Below are positions 55,213-63,798 of a stretch of 64,000 bases of DNA, in pieces; the first letter of the stretch is position 1, and each line of letters starts with the position of its first letter. Origin of the DNA: Lachnospiraceae bacterium 3-1 (GTDB lineage: Bacteria; Bacillota; Clostridia; Lachnospirales; Lachnospiraceae). Made by a program: the position numbers and the translations under genes. The notes below the pieces were generated by a model that saw only the letters and a program-made list of their open reading frames with translations, did no database searches and was not told where the DNA came from. The DNA lies in contig KE159582.1 of the NCBI GenBank assembly GCA_000403255.2, positions 540,417 to 604,416 of the forward strand, given 5' to 3'.

Positions 55213-56232
55213 ATGATGAAAAAAAATATTTTATTGATTGCTACTGGAGGAACCATTGCTTCTCAAAAATCGGAGCATGGGCTTGCGCCCCTAATTTGCG
55301 CAGAAGAAATCTTATCTTATATTCCAGATGTATATCAGATCTGTAATCCTGCTGCAGTGCAGCTTTGCAATATTGACAGCACGAATATGGAGCCGAAACA
55401 CTGGAAGATGATTGTACAGGCGATTCATGAAAATTATGAGAAATATGATGGTTTTGTAATTGCTCATGGGACAGATACCATGGCTTATACGGCAGCGGCC
55501 TTGTCTTATATGGTGCAGAATTCAAAAAAGCCCATTGTCATTACTGGTGCACAAAAATCCATTGATTTGGAGATTACAGATGCAAAAACAAACCTTTTGG
55601 ACAGCTTTTATTATGCCGCTGACGGGAAATCTCAGGGGGTTCAGATTGTCTTTGGCGGAAAGGTGATTGCAGGCACTCGCGCAAAGAAAATCCGTTCCAA
55701 GAGCTATAATGCCTTTGACAGCATAGATTTTCCCTTCCTGGCCATGATACAGGATACCCGTATTATGCGGTATATTCCTGCTGTTCCCTATGAAGAGCCA
55801 GTTGCCTTTTATGAGGAAATGAATGACAATATTTTTCTGTTAAAGCTGATTCCAGGAATTTCTCCCAAGGGGTTGCGGTTTTTATTTGAACAATATGATG
55901 CCATAATTGTAGAAAGCTTTGGGGTGGGTGGAATTCCAGCCTCTATTTCGGATATTTTTTATGAGCTTCATGATACATATCCAGAAAAAATAATTGTTCT
56001 GGCTACCCAGGTGGCTCATGAGGGCAGTGATATGACAGTCTATGAGGTGGGAAATAAAATTAAAAGAGAATGTAAGTTTTTAGAATCCTATGATATGACG
56101 CTGGAGGCGGTAATTGCCAAGATCATGTGGATGCTTGGCAATCAGGGGTGTAGAAAAGACATATTGGAGCAAGTATTTTATAAGAAAATAAATTATGATT
56201 TAATCTTTGAGGTTATGGATGAAAGAGAATAA
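55213..56232 (+). CDS. ansA: Type I (cytoplasmic) L-asparaginase
   Basis: It hydrolyses asparagine to aspartate and ammonia. The two active-site threonine motifs are ATGGTIAS at the N-terminus and FVIAHGTDTMAYTAAAL near residue 90. The 339-residue protein has no signal peptide, which fits the type I class. ATG 55213 is preferred: it lies downstream of a good promoter and after AAAGGG, though a second ATG three bases later is equally possible. It is convergent with the CLC gene. Confidence 0.93.
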   Translation: MMKKNILLIATGGTIASQKSEHGLAPLICAEEILSYIPDVYQICNPAAVQLCNIDSTNMEPKHWKMIVQAIHENYEKYDGFVIAHGTDTMAYTAAALSYMVQNSKKPIVITGAQKSIDLEITDAKTNLLDSFYYAADGKSQGVQIVFGGKVIAGTRAKKIRSKSYNAFDSIDFPFLAMIQDTRIMRYIPAVPYEEPVAFYEEMNDNIFLLKLIPGISPKGLRFLFEQYDAIIVESFGVGGIPASISDIFYELHDTYPEKIIVLATQVAHEGSDMTVYEVGNKIKRECKFLESYDMTLEAVIAKIMWMLGNQGCRKDILEQVFYKKINYDLIFEVMDERE

Positions 56233-56279
56233 GTTTTAAAATGTCGGCGGTGTGTCTGTTTTATCAAGGGTTGCATGGA

Positions 56280-57542
56280 TTAACGTGTTTTTCGATTAAT
56301 GAATTCTGTTTTATATTTGGAATAAATAATTTTTTGGCTGTGATACAATCCGTAATAGCCGGAAAGCATGTAACCAAGGGCAACGGAGACAAGGAAATAA
56401 GGCATTCCCTCAAAACCAAAGAGTTCAAAACAGATAAACAGTGAAGTAATGGGACAGTTTGTGACGCCGCAGAAAACAGCTCCCATTCCAGCCGCAGTAC
56501 AGAGGTTTGGCGCAAAGCCTGTCAGATTTCCAAAGAGGCATCCAAAGGAGGCGCCAATGAAAAAGGATGGTACGATTTCGCCGCCTTTAAAGCCTGCGCC
56601 CAATGTTACAGCAGTAAAAATAATTTTTAACAGGAAAGCATAGGGTACATAATCATTTTCAAAGCACCGGGCAATGCCAGCAATGCCAGAGCCATTGTAA
56701 TCCTGGTTTCCCACCAAAAGGGTAAGTAAAATCAGCAGAATACCTCCCGCAAGGATTCTCAGATAAGGATTCGGCAAATGTTTTTTATACAATGCTTCTG
56801 CCGTGTGGAGCGCAATACAAAACAACGTGCTGACAATGGCGCATAAAATAGCGAGAATCGCAATGGTCAGGCCAGAGGAAATTGTGAATTCTGGTATAGA
56901 AGAAAGAAGAAATTGTTCCGGTGGAATTTGACAATATTCTGCAATTTCCTTTGCAATTAAGGAGGAAACCACACAGGGAACCAATGCGGCATAGTGCATA
57001 ATGCCTACACTGACAACTTCCATGGAAAAGATAGCTGCAGACAATGGAGTTCCAAAAAGTACGGAAAATGCTGCGCTCATACCGCACATAATCATGATAT
57101 GCTGGTCTTTTTCGTCAAATTTTAACAGGCGTCCTAAGGAGTTGCCAATGCTGCCGCCAAGTTGTAAGGCAGCGCCTTCCCGTCCAGCAGAGCCGCCAAA
57201 TAAATGGGTCATTACGGTTGAAATGAAAATTAAAGGAGCCATCCGCAAGGGAATGTGTTCTCCAGAATGAATGGCGGAAAGCACCAGGTTTGTACCAGAG
57301 TCTTTCTCGTCATGCATAAGATGATAAGCCCCTACAATTGCAAGGCCGGAGATTGGCAGCAAAAAAATCATCCAGGGGTATGCGGCCCTGGTTTCAGTTG
57401 CATATGCAATACAATAATAAAAAATGGCTCCCACACTTCCTACAAGAATGCCGCTTAAGATAGAAAATGCCAGCCATTTCAGAAAGATTAAAAAGCGTTT
57501 GGCAAAATGCCGGATATAATGTTTTAATTCTTTGATCATCAT
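56280..57542 (-). CDS. CLC-family chloride/fluoride channel or antiporter
   Basis: A 420-residue protein with about ten to eleven membrane helices and CLC motifs GGSAGREGAALQLGGS (including the gating Glu) and FKGGEIVPSFFIGASFG. The canonical GSGIP anion-selectivity motif is replaced by DSGTNLVL. From memory, this and the HIPLRMAPLIF stretch look closer to the fluoride-exporting CLC-F clade than to chloride types. No fluoride riboswitch can be seen upstream. The ATG follows GGGAG. It is convergent with asparaginase and divergent from the next gene. Confidence 0.88.
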   Translation of the reverse strand: MMIKELKHYIRHFAKRFLIFLKWLAFSILSGILVGSVGAIFYYCIAYATETRAAYPWMIFLLPISGLAIVGAYHLMHDEKDSGTNLVLSAIHSGEHIPLRMAPLIFISTVMTHLFGGSAGREGAALQLGGSIGNSLGRLLKFDEKDQHIMIMCGMSAAFSVLFGTPLSAAIFSMEVVSVGIMHYAALVPCVVSSLIAKEIAEYCQIPPEQFLLSSIPEFTISSGLTIAILAILCAIVSTLFCIALHTAEALYKKHLPNPYLRILAGGILLILLTLLVGNQDYNGSGIAGIARCFENDYVPYAFLLKIIFTAVTLGAGFKGGEIVPSFFIGASFGCLFGNLTGFAPNLCTAAGMGAVFCGVTNCPITSLFICFELFGFEGMPYFLVSVALGYMLSGYYGLYHSQKIIYSKYKTEFINRKTR

Positions 57543-57706
57543 AAATAAACTCCCAATTTTCTAATGATTCTCAGTTCATCTTATCATCTGGAAAAGAAAA
57601 AGACAAGATGTTTGTAAGGTTATTGTAAGAAAAAGAAATCTTTCTGTTAAGAATTTTGGCATATGATAAAAGCATCAAAGGAAAAGAGCCAAAGGAGGGT
57701 ATTGGG

Positions 57707-58489
57707 ATGTGGTCAAGAAAAGAATTGAAGGAGATTGCCAAACAGCGGGTCAGCGAGAATCGCTTTAAGGCGATATTGGCAGCATTGGTATTTGTATTAT
57801 TATGCAGTGGTGGAGGTGTTTTTGGGTCTTCCGGCGGAGTCGCCCGAGGAGTGTTGAATTCCGATTCTTCCCAGAAGAGTGAAATAGAAGAGAGGTATGA
57901 GGATGAAGAAATGAAAGAGAGGTATGATGTTGTCATCCCGGATGGGCCTGTTTTCTTTTTCGTTGTAGTTTGTATTATTGCTGTTGTGGTTTTGCTGATT
58001 GTGTTTTTGGTGATTCTGCCGATGCAAATCTTGGTGTTCCATCCGTTGGAAGTAGGGGTTTCCCGCTTCTTTACCAAAAATATCAAGGAGCAGGCGCAGA
58101 TAAAGGAACTTTGTTTTGCCTTTGACCATGGCTATAAGAATTGTGTGAAAACAATGTTTTTTCAGAAGCTGTATATCTTTTTATGGACATTGCTTCTGGT
58201 GATTCCAGGTATTATAAAAAGTTATGAATACCAGATGGCGCCTTATATTTTAGGGGAATATCCCAACATGGAGCGGGGTGAGGTACTGGCTTTCAGTAAG
58301 AAGTTGATGTATGGGAATAAATGGAAGGCTTTTGTTTTAGACCTGTCTTTTATAGGATGGTATATTTTAAGTGGTCTGACCCTGGGAATTCTAGGTATTT
58401 TTTACTTAAATCCCTATGTAAGCCAGACAAACGCTGCGCTTTATCAGGTGTTGAAGGAGCAGCATTTGCAAAAAGACTCTGATTTTTAA
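57707..58489 (+). CDS. DUF975 family integral membrane protein
   Basis: A 260-residue protein with five or so membrane helices and the family-typical MWSRKELKEIAKQRVSENRF start, RFFTKN and NCVKTMFFQKLYIFLWTLLLVIPGIIKSYEYQMAPYILGEYP segments (the long quote being family hallmarks at about 143-185). Function of the family is not known to me. ATG 57707 is preferred over 57656 because GGAGGG lies 7 bases upstream. It precedes a two-component system by 25 bases, so it may share its transcript or be its target. Confidence 0.88.
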   Translation: MWSRKELKEIAKQRVSENRFKAILAALVFVLLCSGGGVFGSSGGVARGVLNSDSSQKSEIEERYEDEEMKERYDVVIPDGPVFFFVVVCIIAVVVLLIVFLVILPMQILVFHPLEVGVSRFFTKNIKEQAQIKELCFAFDHGYKNCVKTMFFQKLYIFLWTLLLVIPGIIKSYEYQMAPYILGEYPNMERGEVLAFSKKLMYGNKWKAFVLDLSFIGWYILSGLTLGILGIFYLNPYVSQTNAALYQVLKEQHLQKDSDF

Positions 58490-58514
58490 AGGGAGCAGGA
58501 AGGAGAAAATGTTC

Positions 58515-59198
58515 ATGGCATATACAATTTTAATTGCAGATGATGAAAAAGAAATCCGGGAACTGTTGCGCCTGTATCTGGAAAAGGATGGATATCATGT
58601 TTTGGAAGCCCAAGATGGACCCAGTGCGGTTGCTATTTTGGAGCAGGAAGAGGTTGACATGGCGCTTTTGGATATTATGATGCCAGAGCTGGACGGATAT
58701 AGAGTTCTGAAAAAAATACGGGAAAACAGCAATATTCCAGTGATGATTCTTTCTGCAAAAAATCAGGATGCTGATAAAATTTTGGGATTGGATCTCGGGG
58801 CGGATGACTATCTGGCAAAACCATTCAATCCCATGGAGGCTATGGCAAGGATTAATTCTAATATCCGCAGATTTTATTCCCTGGGTGCAAAAAGTCAAGA
58901 ACTCAAACAGCTTAAGGTAAGGGATTTGTGTCTTGATACGGAATCCTGCCTGGTATACAAAGGAGAACAGCCGATTGATTTAACCTCTGTGGAATATAAG
59001 CTGTTGCGATTGTTTATGGAAAATCCAGGAAAAGTATATACCAAGCAACAGGTTTATGAAAATGTATGGGGTGAGGAGTATGCCATTGCAGACAATAATA
59101 TTATGGTATGCATCAGCCGGTTAAGAGCAAAATTGTCTCAGGATAACAGCGCTTATATTAAAACCATACGGGGTCTTGGCTATCGGATGGAGAAATAA
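58515..59198 (+). CDS. OmpR-family response regulator
   Basis: The receiver domain has acidic residues D9-D10, the phosphorylated D53 (LLDIMMPELDGY) and K102, and the C-terminal half is a winged helix ending in TIRGLGYRMEK. At 227 residues it is complete. ATG 58515 has AAGGAG 9 bases upstream; ATG 58509 is too close. The sensor kinase starts 3 bases after its stop, and the DUF975 gene lies just upstream. The sequence is closest in style to VanR-like regulators of cell-envelope genes. Confidence 0.94.
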   Translation: MAYTILIADDEKEIRELLRLYLEKDGYHVLEAQDGPSAVAILEQEEVDMALLDIMMPELDGYRVLKKIRENSNIPVMILSAKNQDADKILGLDLGADDYLAKPFNPMEAMARINSNIRRFYSLGAKSQELKQLKVRDLCLDTESCLVYKGEQPIDLTSVEYKLLRLFMENPGKVYTKQQVYENVWGEEYAIADNNIMVCISRLRAKLSQDNSAYIKTIRGLGYRMEK

Positions 59199-59201
59199 AG
59201 G

Positions 59202-60389
59202 ATGAAGCACACAACTTGGAAATGGTTTTTTATCCGCAGGTTCTTATTGATTTTGGTATTGGTATCATTGAGTGAGAGCTTGCTGAATATTTTTTATCAT
59301 AAAATATTTTATCCCTGGCTGGAACAGGTATTTCAGATTAATTTTTTTATGGCAGAGTGGGAGAGTGAGCAAACACTGGGCTTGCTGCTTCGCAGCATTT
59401 TTTACCTGGCGGTTTGGGGAATCTGCAATCAATTTCCCTATATTGCCAGAATCGGATTGCTGGGAATGGCTGAAAAATTTGCTGGAAATAAGCTTATCGA
59501 TTATATGATGGCACAGACCAGATATATGTCCAAAAGAGAGACGCAGGTTTATCTGATCGGAACGGCTGTTTTGGCGGTTCTCATAGTACTTACCATGCTT
59601 CTTCCTTATATAATTGCAGCTCTTGTATTCAGCCGGATGGTGGAAGTGCATGTCAGGCAGCTGGAAGAACAGGAAAGAAAACAAATGGAAGAATATGACA
59701 GAAGACGAAACCTTCTGTTGTCTGATGTGGCACACGATTTGAAAACTCCCATGACCACAGTAGCAGGTTATGCAAAGGCTTTGTTAGAAAAAACGGATTT
59801 TCCAAGACAGGAGTATTTGGAAACCATGTACCAAAAAACCATGGAAATGAGCGGGCTGATTAATCTTTTGTTTGAATATGTGAAGCTGGATAGCGAGGGG
59901 TATCAGTTAAAAAGGACCAGAGAAAATATTTGGGAATTGTTGCGGGAAAGCGTTGCAGGACTATATATGGAGTTTGAAAAGAAAGAAATGGAAGTTTTGC
60001 CAGAATTTCCAGAAGGAGAATTGTGGATGCCAATTGACAGGCTGCAGTTTCAACGGGTCATTTGTAATTTACTAAACAATGCAATCCGGCACAATCCAAA
60101 GGGAACACAAGTCTTAATAAAAGGAGAGCAGGAAGAGACGAAAGTCATCATTCAGGTTTGCGATACGGGCAAAAGGATTCCAGAAGAAACAGCAAAATAT
60201 ATTTTTGACCCATTCGTATCTGGAGACGAATCCCGTAAGCGGAAAGGAGGCAGCGGGCTAGGGCTGAGTATTGCATATAAAGTAATTGAGATGCATGGAG
60301 GCAGTCTTAGATTGGAGCAGGAATCGACAGGAATTTATACAAAATCCTTTGTAATATGCCTGGAACTTGAGGAGGATGCCTTTCGTTGA
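59202..60389 (+). CDS. Sensor histidine kinase
   Basis: The 395-residue kinase has an N-terminal helix (about 10-30), further membrane segments around 60-80 and 125-148, a short linker, then the H box with H178 (VAHDLKTPMTTVAGYAKALL), N box NLLNNAIRHNPKG, and G boxes VCDTGKRIP and GGSGLGLSIAYKV. The sensor part between the membrane segments is small, which suggests sensing within or at the membrane. It is the cognate partner of the response regulator 3 bases upstream. The stop codon lies in the -35 box of the next gene's promoter. Confidence 0.94.
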   Translation: MKHTTWKWFFIRRFLLILVLVSLSESLLNIFYHKIFYPWLEQVFQINFFMAEWESEQTLGLLLRSIFYLAVWGICNQFPYIARIGLLGMAEKFAGNKLIDYMMAQTRYMSKRETQVYLIGTAVLAVLIVLTMLLPYIIAALVFSRMVEVHVRQLEEQERKQMEEYDRRRNLLLSDVAHDLKTPMTTVAGYAKALLEKTDFPRQEYLETMYQKTMEMSGLINLLFEYVKLDSEGYQLKRTRENIWELLRESVAGLYMEFEKKEMEVLPEFPEGELWMPIDRLQFQRVICNLLNNAIRHNPKGTQVLIKGEQEETKVIIQVCDTGKRIPEETAKYIFDPFVSGDESRKRKGGSGLGLSIAYKVIEMHGGSLRLEQESTGIYTKSFVICLELEEDAFR

Positions 60390-60414
60390 CAAAGGGAAAT
60401 AGACTGGATATGAT
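60386..60414 (+). promoter_or_regulatory. Promoter of the HTH-TPR regulator, overlapping the kinase stop
   Basis: TTGACA (60386-60391) contains the TGA stop of the kinase gene; 17 bases separate it from TATGAT (60409-60414). Confidence 0.75.
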
Positions 60415-60473
60415 ATACTTATAAAAATAATCAATTGACTATTTGAAAATTAAGGAAAGGAGTATATCATACC

Positions 60474-61400
60474 ATGGCGTATTATACCATTGGAGAATTG
60501 ATCAGGGGTGCAAGAGAACGGCAAAAGTATTCCCAGGAGGAACTAAGTTATGGGATTTGTGCAGTTTCCACGTTATCCAGAATTGAAAATGGTTTGCAGG
60601 TTCCGGGAAAAAAGATAGTGGAAGGCTTAATGCAGCGTTTGGGCGCGGCTAATAGAATTTATCATGTATATTTAAATCAGGAGGAACGGGAGCGGTATGA
60701 GTTAGAGCAGCAATTGACACGCAGCTTGGGAAGCGGTAATTTTGAGCAGGCGGAGTATGTTGCTGCTTGTATGGAGAAGAAAATAAAAAGGAATTCCAGC
60801 AGAGCATCCTGGAGGAAGATGGAAGAGCAATATTTAGCCTTTGCAAAGATATTGATTCAGAAACAAAAGGGAAAGAGTGCAGAATGGGTGTTAGAAGAGC
60901 TTTTGCATACGATCCATATGACGATGCCGGATTTTGACGGGATACATATCAAATCCAGACTTTTGACCTATCACGAAATGATAATTTTGAATAATATTGG
61001 CTGTACTTACTATAATCTTGGAAGGGTCATGGATGGAATACAATTGCTTTTTGGATTAAAAGAATATATGGAAACACATATTTTGGGCAGTGATGAAATA
61101 TTTTTGAAGTATGCTATGATTTTGCAGAATTTATATTCCTGGCTTGGGCAGGAAGGAATGTATGAAGACGCTCTTTCGCTCTGCCAGACAGGTATTGAGT
61201 ATTGTATTGAGTATGGAAAACTGCATACATTTCCCGAGCTTCTTTATAGTAAAGCCTGTGCATTGGCAGAGTTAGGGCATTGTGATATGTCGAAAGAAAT
61301 TTTTAAACAGAGTGTTGCCGTGTTTCAGGCAATTAATCAGCAAGAACATGCTGAACAGGTGAAAACATATGCCAAGGTACATTATGACATATTCTTATAA
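60474..61400 (+). CDS. XRE-family regulator with helical repeat C-terminus (Rgg/PlcR-like)
   Basis: Residues 5-60 form an HTH_XRE domain (IGELIRGARERQKYSQEELS...STLSRIENG). The rest, to residue 308, is helical and TPR-like (IILNNIGCTYYNLGRVMDGIQLL, EDALSLCQTGIEYCIEYGKL). This layout is that of Rgg/PlcR/NprR-type regulators, several of which bind peptide pheromones, but no pheromone gene is recognised nearby. It has its own strong promoter. AAGGAAAGGAG lies about 12 bases upstream of the ATG. Confidence 0.88.
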   Translation: MAYYTIGELIRGARERQKYSQEELSYGICAVSTLSRIENGLQVPGKKIVEGLMQRLGAANRIYHVYLNQEERERYELEQQLTRSLGSGNFEQAEYVAACMEKKIKRNSSRASWRKMEEQYLAFAKILIQKQKGKSAEWVLEELLHTIHMTMPDFDGIHIKSRLLTYHEMIILNNIGCTYYNLGRVMDGIQLLFGLKEYMETHILGSDEIFLKYAMILQNLYSWLGQEGMYEDALSLCQTGIEYCIEYGKLHTFPELLYSKACALAELGHCDMSKEIFKQSVAVFQAINQQEHAEQVKTYAKVHYDIFL

Positions 61401-61490
61401 AATTATGATTTTATCCTCCCTTCTGAAAAAAGTCTAACAGAGAGAGGCTCTTTTTAACATACGAAAGGATGCAAATTTATTTTTGCGTGA

Positions 61491-61526
61491 TTTCCTATGG
61501 AATAGGAAAAATGTTCATGATATAAT
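61491..61526 (+). promoter_or_regulatory. Promoter and possible operator of the small XRE regulator
   Basis: A TATAAT box (61521-61526) is preceded by an 8-bp-arm palindrome TTTCCTAT-GGA-ATAGGAAA (61491-61509) covering the -35 position. A homodimeric regulator bound there would block or recruit polymerase; binding by the adjacent XRE protein is inference. The rest of the 61400-61682 gap shows only a weak possible stem near 61430. Confidence 0.5.
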
Positions 61527-61681
61527 AAAAATTTTTAGAAATATTACGTTGCCGTAATTCCTTCAACGAGAAAATCTCTACAGATTAATGGATATATTCC
61601 ACCCCCATTCTACTTATAAGGGATTTTACGGCGACTCCAAAGGAGGTATTCTTATATTATCAAATGAATGGAGGAATACAT

Positions 61682-62152
61682 ATGAACCAATTAGTGATAG
61701 GAAAATTTATATCATTAAAGAGAAAACAGAAAAATCTAACACAGGAACAACTGGCGGAGAAAATTGGGGTTTCAAATAAGACTATTTCAAAATGGGAAAC
61801 TGGAAAATGTATGCCAGATTATTCTGTTGTAAAGAGTTTGTGTGAAGAACTTGGTTTTACAGTGGCAGAACTGATGGATGGTGAAATGTCCGAAGAGCAG
61901 AGTGTTCGTATCTATGATGATGAACAGATTTTAGATTTACTCCGAAGAACGCAGGAATTAGAAAAAACAAAAAATATACTATATGGAATTTTGTTAATTG
62001 TAATGGGTATCGCATTGCAGGCGCTTTCATATGCAGTTGGTGGATCGGATTTTAAAGATTTTATTTCTGGACTACTATTAGGATTGTCAATTGGTGAAAT
62101 GTTGATTGGCGTTTACGTTGTTGGAAAGTTCTTAGCAGGAAGCAAAGTATAA
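61682..62152 (+). CDS. Small XRE-family regulator with two membrane helices
   Basis: An N-terminal HTH_XRE domain (residues 7-62, KQKNLTQEQLAEKIGVSNKT) is followed by a linker and two hydrophobic helices (ILYGILLIVMGIALQALSYAV and FISGLLLGLSIGEMLIGVYVV). Membrane-tethered XRE proteins like this are common in Clostridia and their signals are mostly unknown. ATG 61682 is selected because GGAGG lies 8 bases upstream; the ATG at 61664 has none. It is convergent with an ABC transporter operon. Confidence 0.88.
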   Translation: MNQLVIGKFISLKRKQKNLTQEQLAEKIGVSNKTISKWETGKCMPDYSVVKSLCEELGFTVAELMDGEMSEEQSVRIYDDEQILDLLRRTQELEKTKNILYGILLIVMGIALQALSYAVGGSDFKDFISGLLLGLSIGEMLIGVYVVGKFLAGSKV

Positions 62153-62153
62153 C

Positions 62154-62190
62154 AAAAAATCGGTGTAACCCTTTTGACAGAGTTACACCG
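62154..62190 (-). terminator. Terminator of the ABC transporter operon
   Basis: Perfect arms CGGTGTAAC and GTTACACCG (62161-62169, 62182-62190), followed on the minus strand by a T-run (62160-62154). Confidence 0.85.
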
Positions 62191-62266
62191 TATCCTACAT
62201 AAAATATTCTTATCTGGCACCAGCAAACAGTCTCTTCCTTTTGTCAATGAATAGTGGAATCAAATA

Positions 62267-63112
62267 CTAATCCAGATTCACAGGGCGACGCATCAGGAAT
62301 ACTGCAGCAAAATAGAACACAAATCCCATGAAAAATTGGCTGAAAATTGCATATCCCATCATATCTTTATAATAGGAGCGTAGAAAATTATCCGTATCCT
62401 GTACCAGAATCCGAAGAGCTGGCAGAATCATTAAGATAGAACATACGATTTGGTTCACGATATAGAGGATAATGTAAAATCCAATAGAAGCCATCAGCTT
62501 GTATTTTTCTACTAATTGACCCAAAAGGATGCTGACATATCCAGTCAGCAGGGAAACAAAACTTCCAATTATTTGCAATTGGGTCAGATGGAACAAAAAT
62601 TGTAACGGCGTATAGCCAAAGAATTCAAAAAACGCATTTGCGAAATTGTTACTGTCTAAAGGTTCTGTCTGGAATCCTTGTAATAATTGGACAGAATCCT
62701 CTGCATTGTGGGTTTCTGCAAAATGGTAGCCAGCAATAAAAGTCAGGGCAAGTACAGAAATAATAATGAGGAATGTATTTAAAAGGGTCCAAAGATATCC
62801 TATGATTAATTTCGAGTGGAATAATTGCATAGGGGTAACTGGAAGGGTATGCATCAGATAACCTTCCCCTGTAAATAAATTCCGGTAAAACCGAAAATAA
62901 AGGTATATCAATGTGGAAATTCCAAAAACGGTCAGAGATAGCGTATAAAGTATGACCATCAAAATGGCCATGGGAACAGCGTCTTTATGATTGAAAATAT
63001 CAGTATTCAATATACAGCAGCCAATGAACGTAAGGAGGATTAACGCAAGGTTTATGGCAACCATGACTTTGCAGGTGGCATACCATTCGTGTTTTAATAA
63101 TTTTCTTAACAT
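62267..63112 (-). CDS. ABC transporter membrane protein
   Basis: The 281-residue protein has six or so membrane helices and a short, basic N-terminus (MLRKLLKHEWYATCKVM). It resembles the ABC-2 type permeases paired with GntR-regulated ATPases (Ytr-like). GGGAGG lies upstream of the ATG, inside the end of the ATPase gene, with a 7-base overlap. The substrate is unknown. It is the last gene of the operon and is followed by a terminator. Confidence 0.85.
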   Translation of the reverse strand: MLRKLLKHEWYATCKVMVAINLALILLTFIGCCILNTDIFNHKDAVPMAILMVILYTLSLTVFGISTLIYLYFRFYRNLFTGEGYLMHTLPVTPMQLFHSKLIIGYLWTLLNTFLIIISVLALTFIAGYHFAETHNAEDSVQLLQGFQTEPLDSNNFANAFFEFFGYTPLQFLFHLTQLQIIGSFVSLLTGYVSILLGQLVEKYKLMASIGFYIILYIVNQIVCSILMILPALRILVQDTDNFLRSYYKDMMGYAIFSQFFMGFVFYFAAVFLMRRPVNLD

Positions 63113-63798
63113 CTAAACACCTCCCGAAATAAATCATCGATGGATTTATGACTTTCCTGACGGAGCTCATCCACCAAAGCATGGGTATGTATCTTCCCAT
63201 TTTGGAGAAAAATAACCTCATCCAAAATATTTTCAATGTCTGAGATTAAATGGGTGGAAATCAGAATCGAAGCAGTTTCCTCATAGTTGGAAAGAATTGT
63301 CTGCAAAATATAGTCTCTGGCTGCCGGGTCCACCCCTGCAATGGGTTCGTCCAAAAGATATAGCTTTGCCCGTCGGCTCATGGCTAGAATTAAATGTACT
63401 TTTTCTTTTGTCCCTTTGGAAAAGGATTTCAATTTTTGGTTTGGATTGATGTTTAATTTTGCTAACATATCATAAGCCCGTTCAGATTCAAAATCTTCGT
63501 AAAAATCGTCAAAAAAGCGAATAATTTCTGCCACCTTCCTGTGATGATCCAAATAAAAATGATCTGGAAGATAGGAAATCAGATTTTTGCTGGCTGGCCC
63601 CACTGGATTTCCCTGTATGGAAATTGATCCAGAAGCAGGCGACAAAAGTCCGGCAATTAATTTTAGCAAAGTAGTCTTTCCACTACCATTGGGTCCCAAT
63701 AATCCGATAATGTGTCCGCCGTCAATTTGAAGATTGATGTTTGAAAGGGCTAAATATCCACGATAAGTTTTGGTAAGGTCTTTACATTCCAGTATCAT
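63106..63798 (-). CDS. ABC transporter ATP-binding protein
   Basis: A 230-residue ATPase with Walker A GPNGSGKTT and Walker B LYLLDEPIAGVD. The signature motif is FSKGTKEKVHL, unlike the usual LSGGQ but common in this Ytr-like group. The D-loop and switch His (ISTHL) are present. It overlaps the GntR regulator by 17 bases upstream and the permease by 7 bases downstream, so all three are translationally coupled. AAAGGAG precedes the ATG. Confidence 0.93.
   Translation of the reverse strand: MILECKDLTKTYRGYLALSNINLQIDGGHIIGLLGPNGSGKTTLLKLIAGLLSPASGSISIQGNPVGPASKNLISYLPDHFYLDHHRKVAEIIRFFDDFYEDFESERAYDMLAKLNINPNQKLKSFSKGTKEKVHLILAMSRRAKLYLLDEPIAGVDPAARDYILQTILSNYEETASILISTHLISDIENILDEVIFLQNGKIHTHALVDELRQESHKSIDDLFREVFRC

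Noticed and set aside
57543-57706. Fluoride riboswitch upstream of the CLC gene
   Set aside because: The conserved GGNGATGG core and pseudoknot partners are not visible on the minus strand.
61410-61460. Terminator after the HTH-TPR regulator
   Set aside because: Only a short 4-bp stem with a T-run is visible; too weak to list.
61588-61779. 63-codon frame overlapping the small XRE regulator
   Set aside because: It overlaps a convincing HTH gene in another frame, has no ribosome site, and its translation has no structure.
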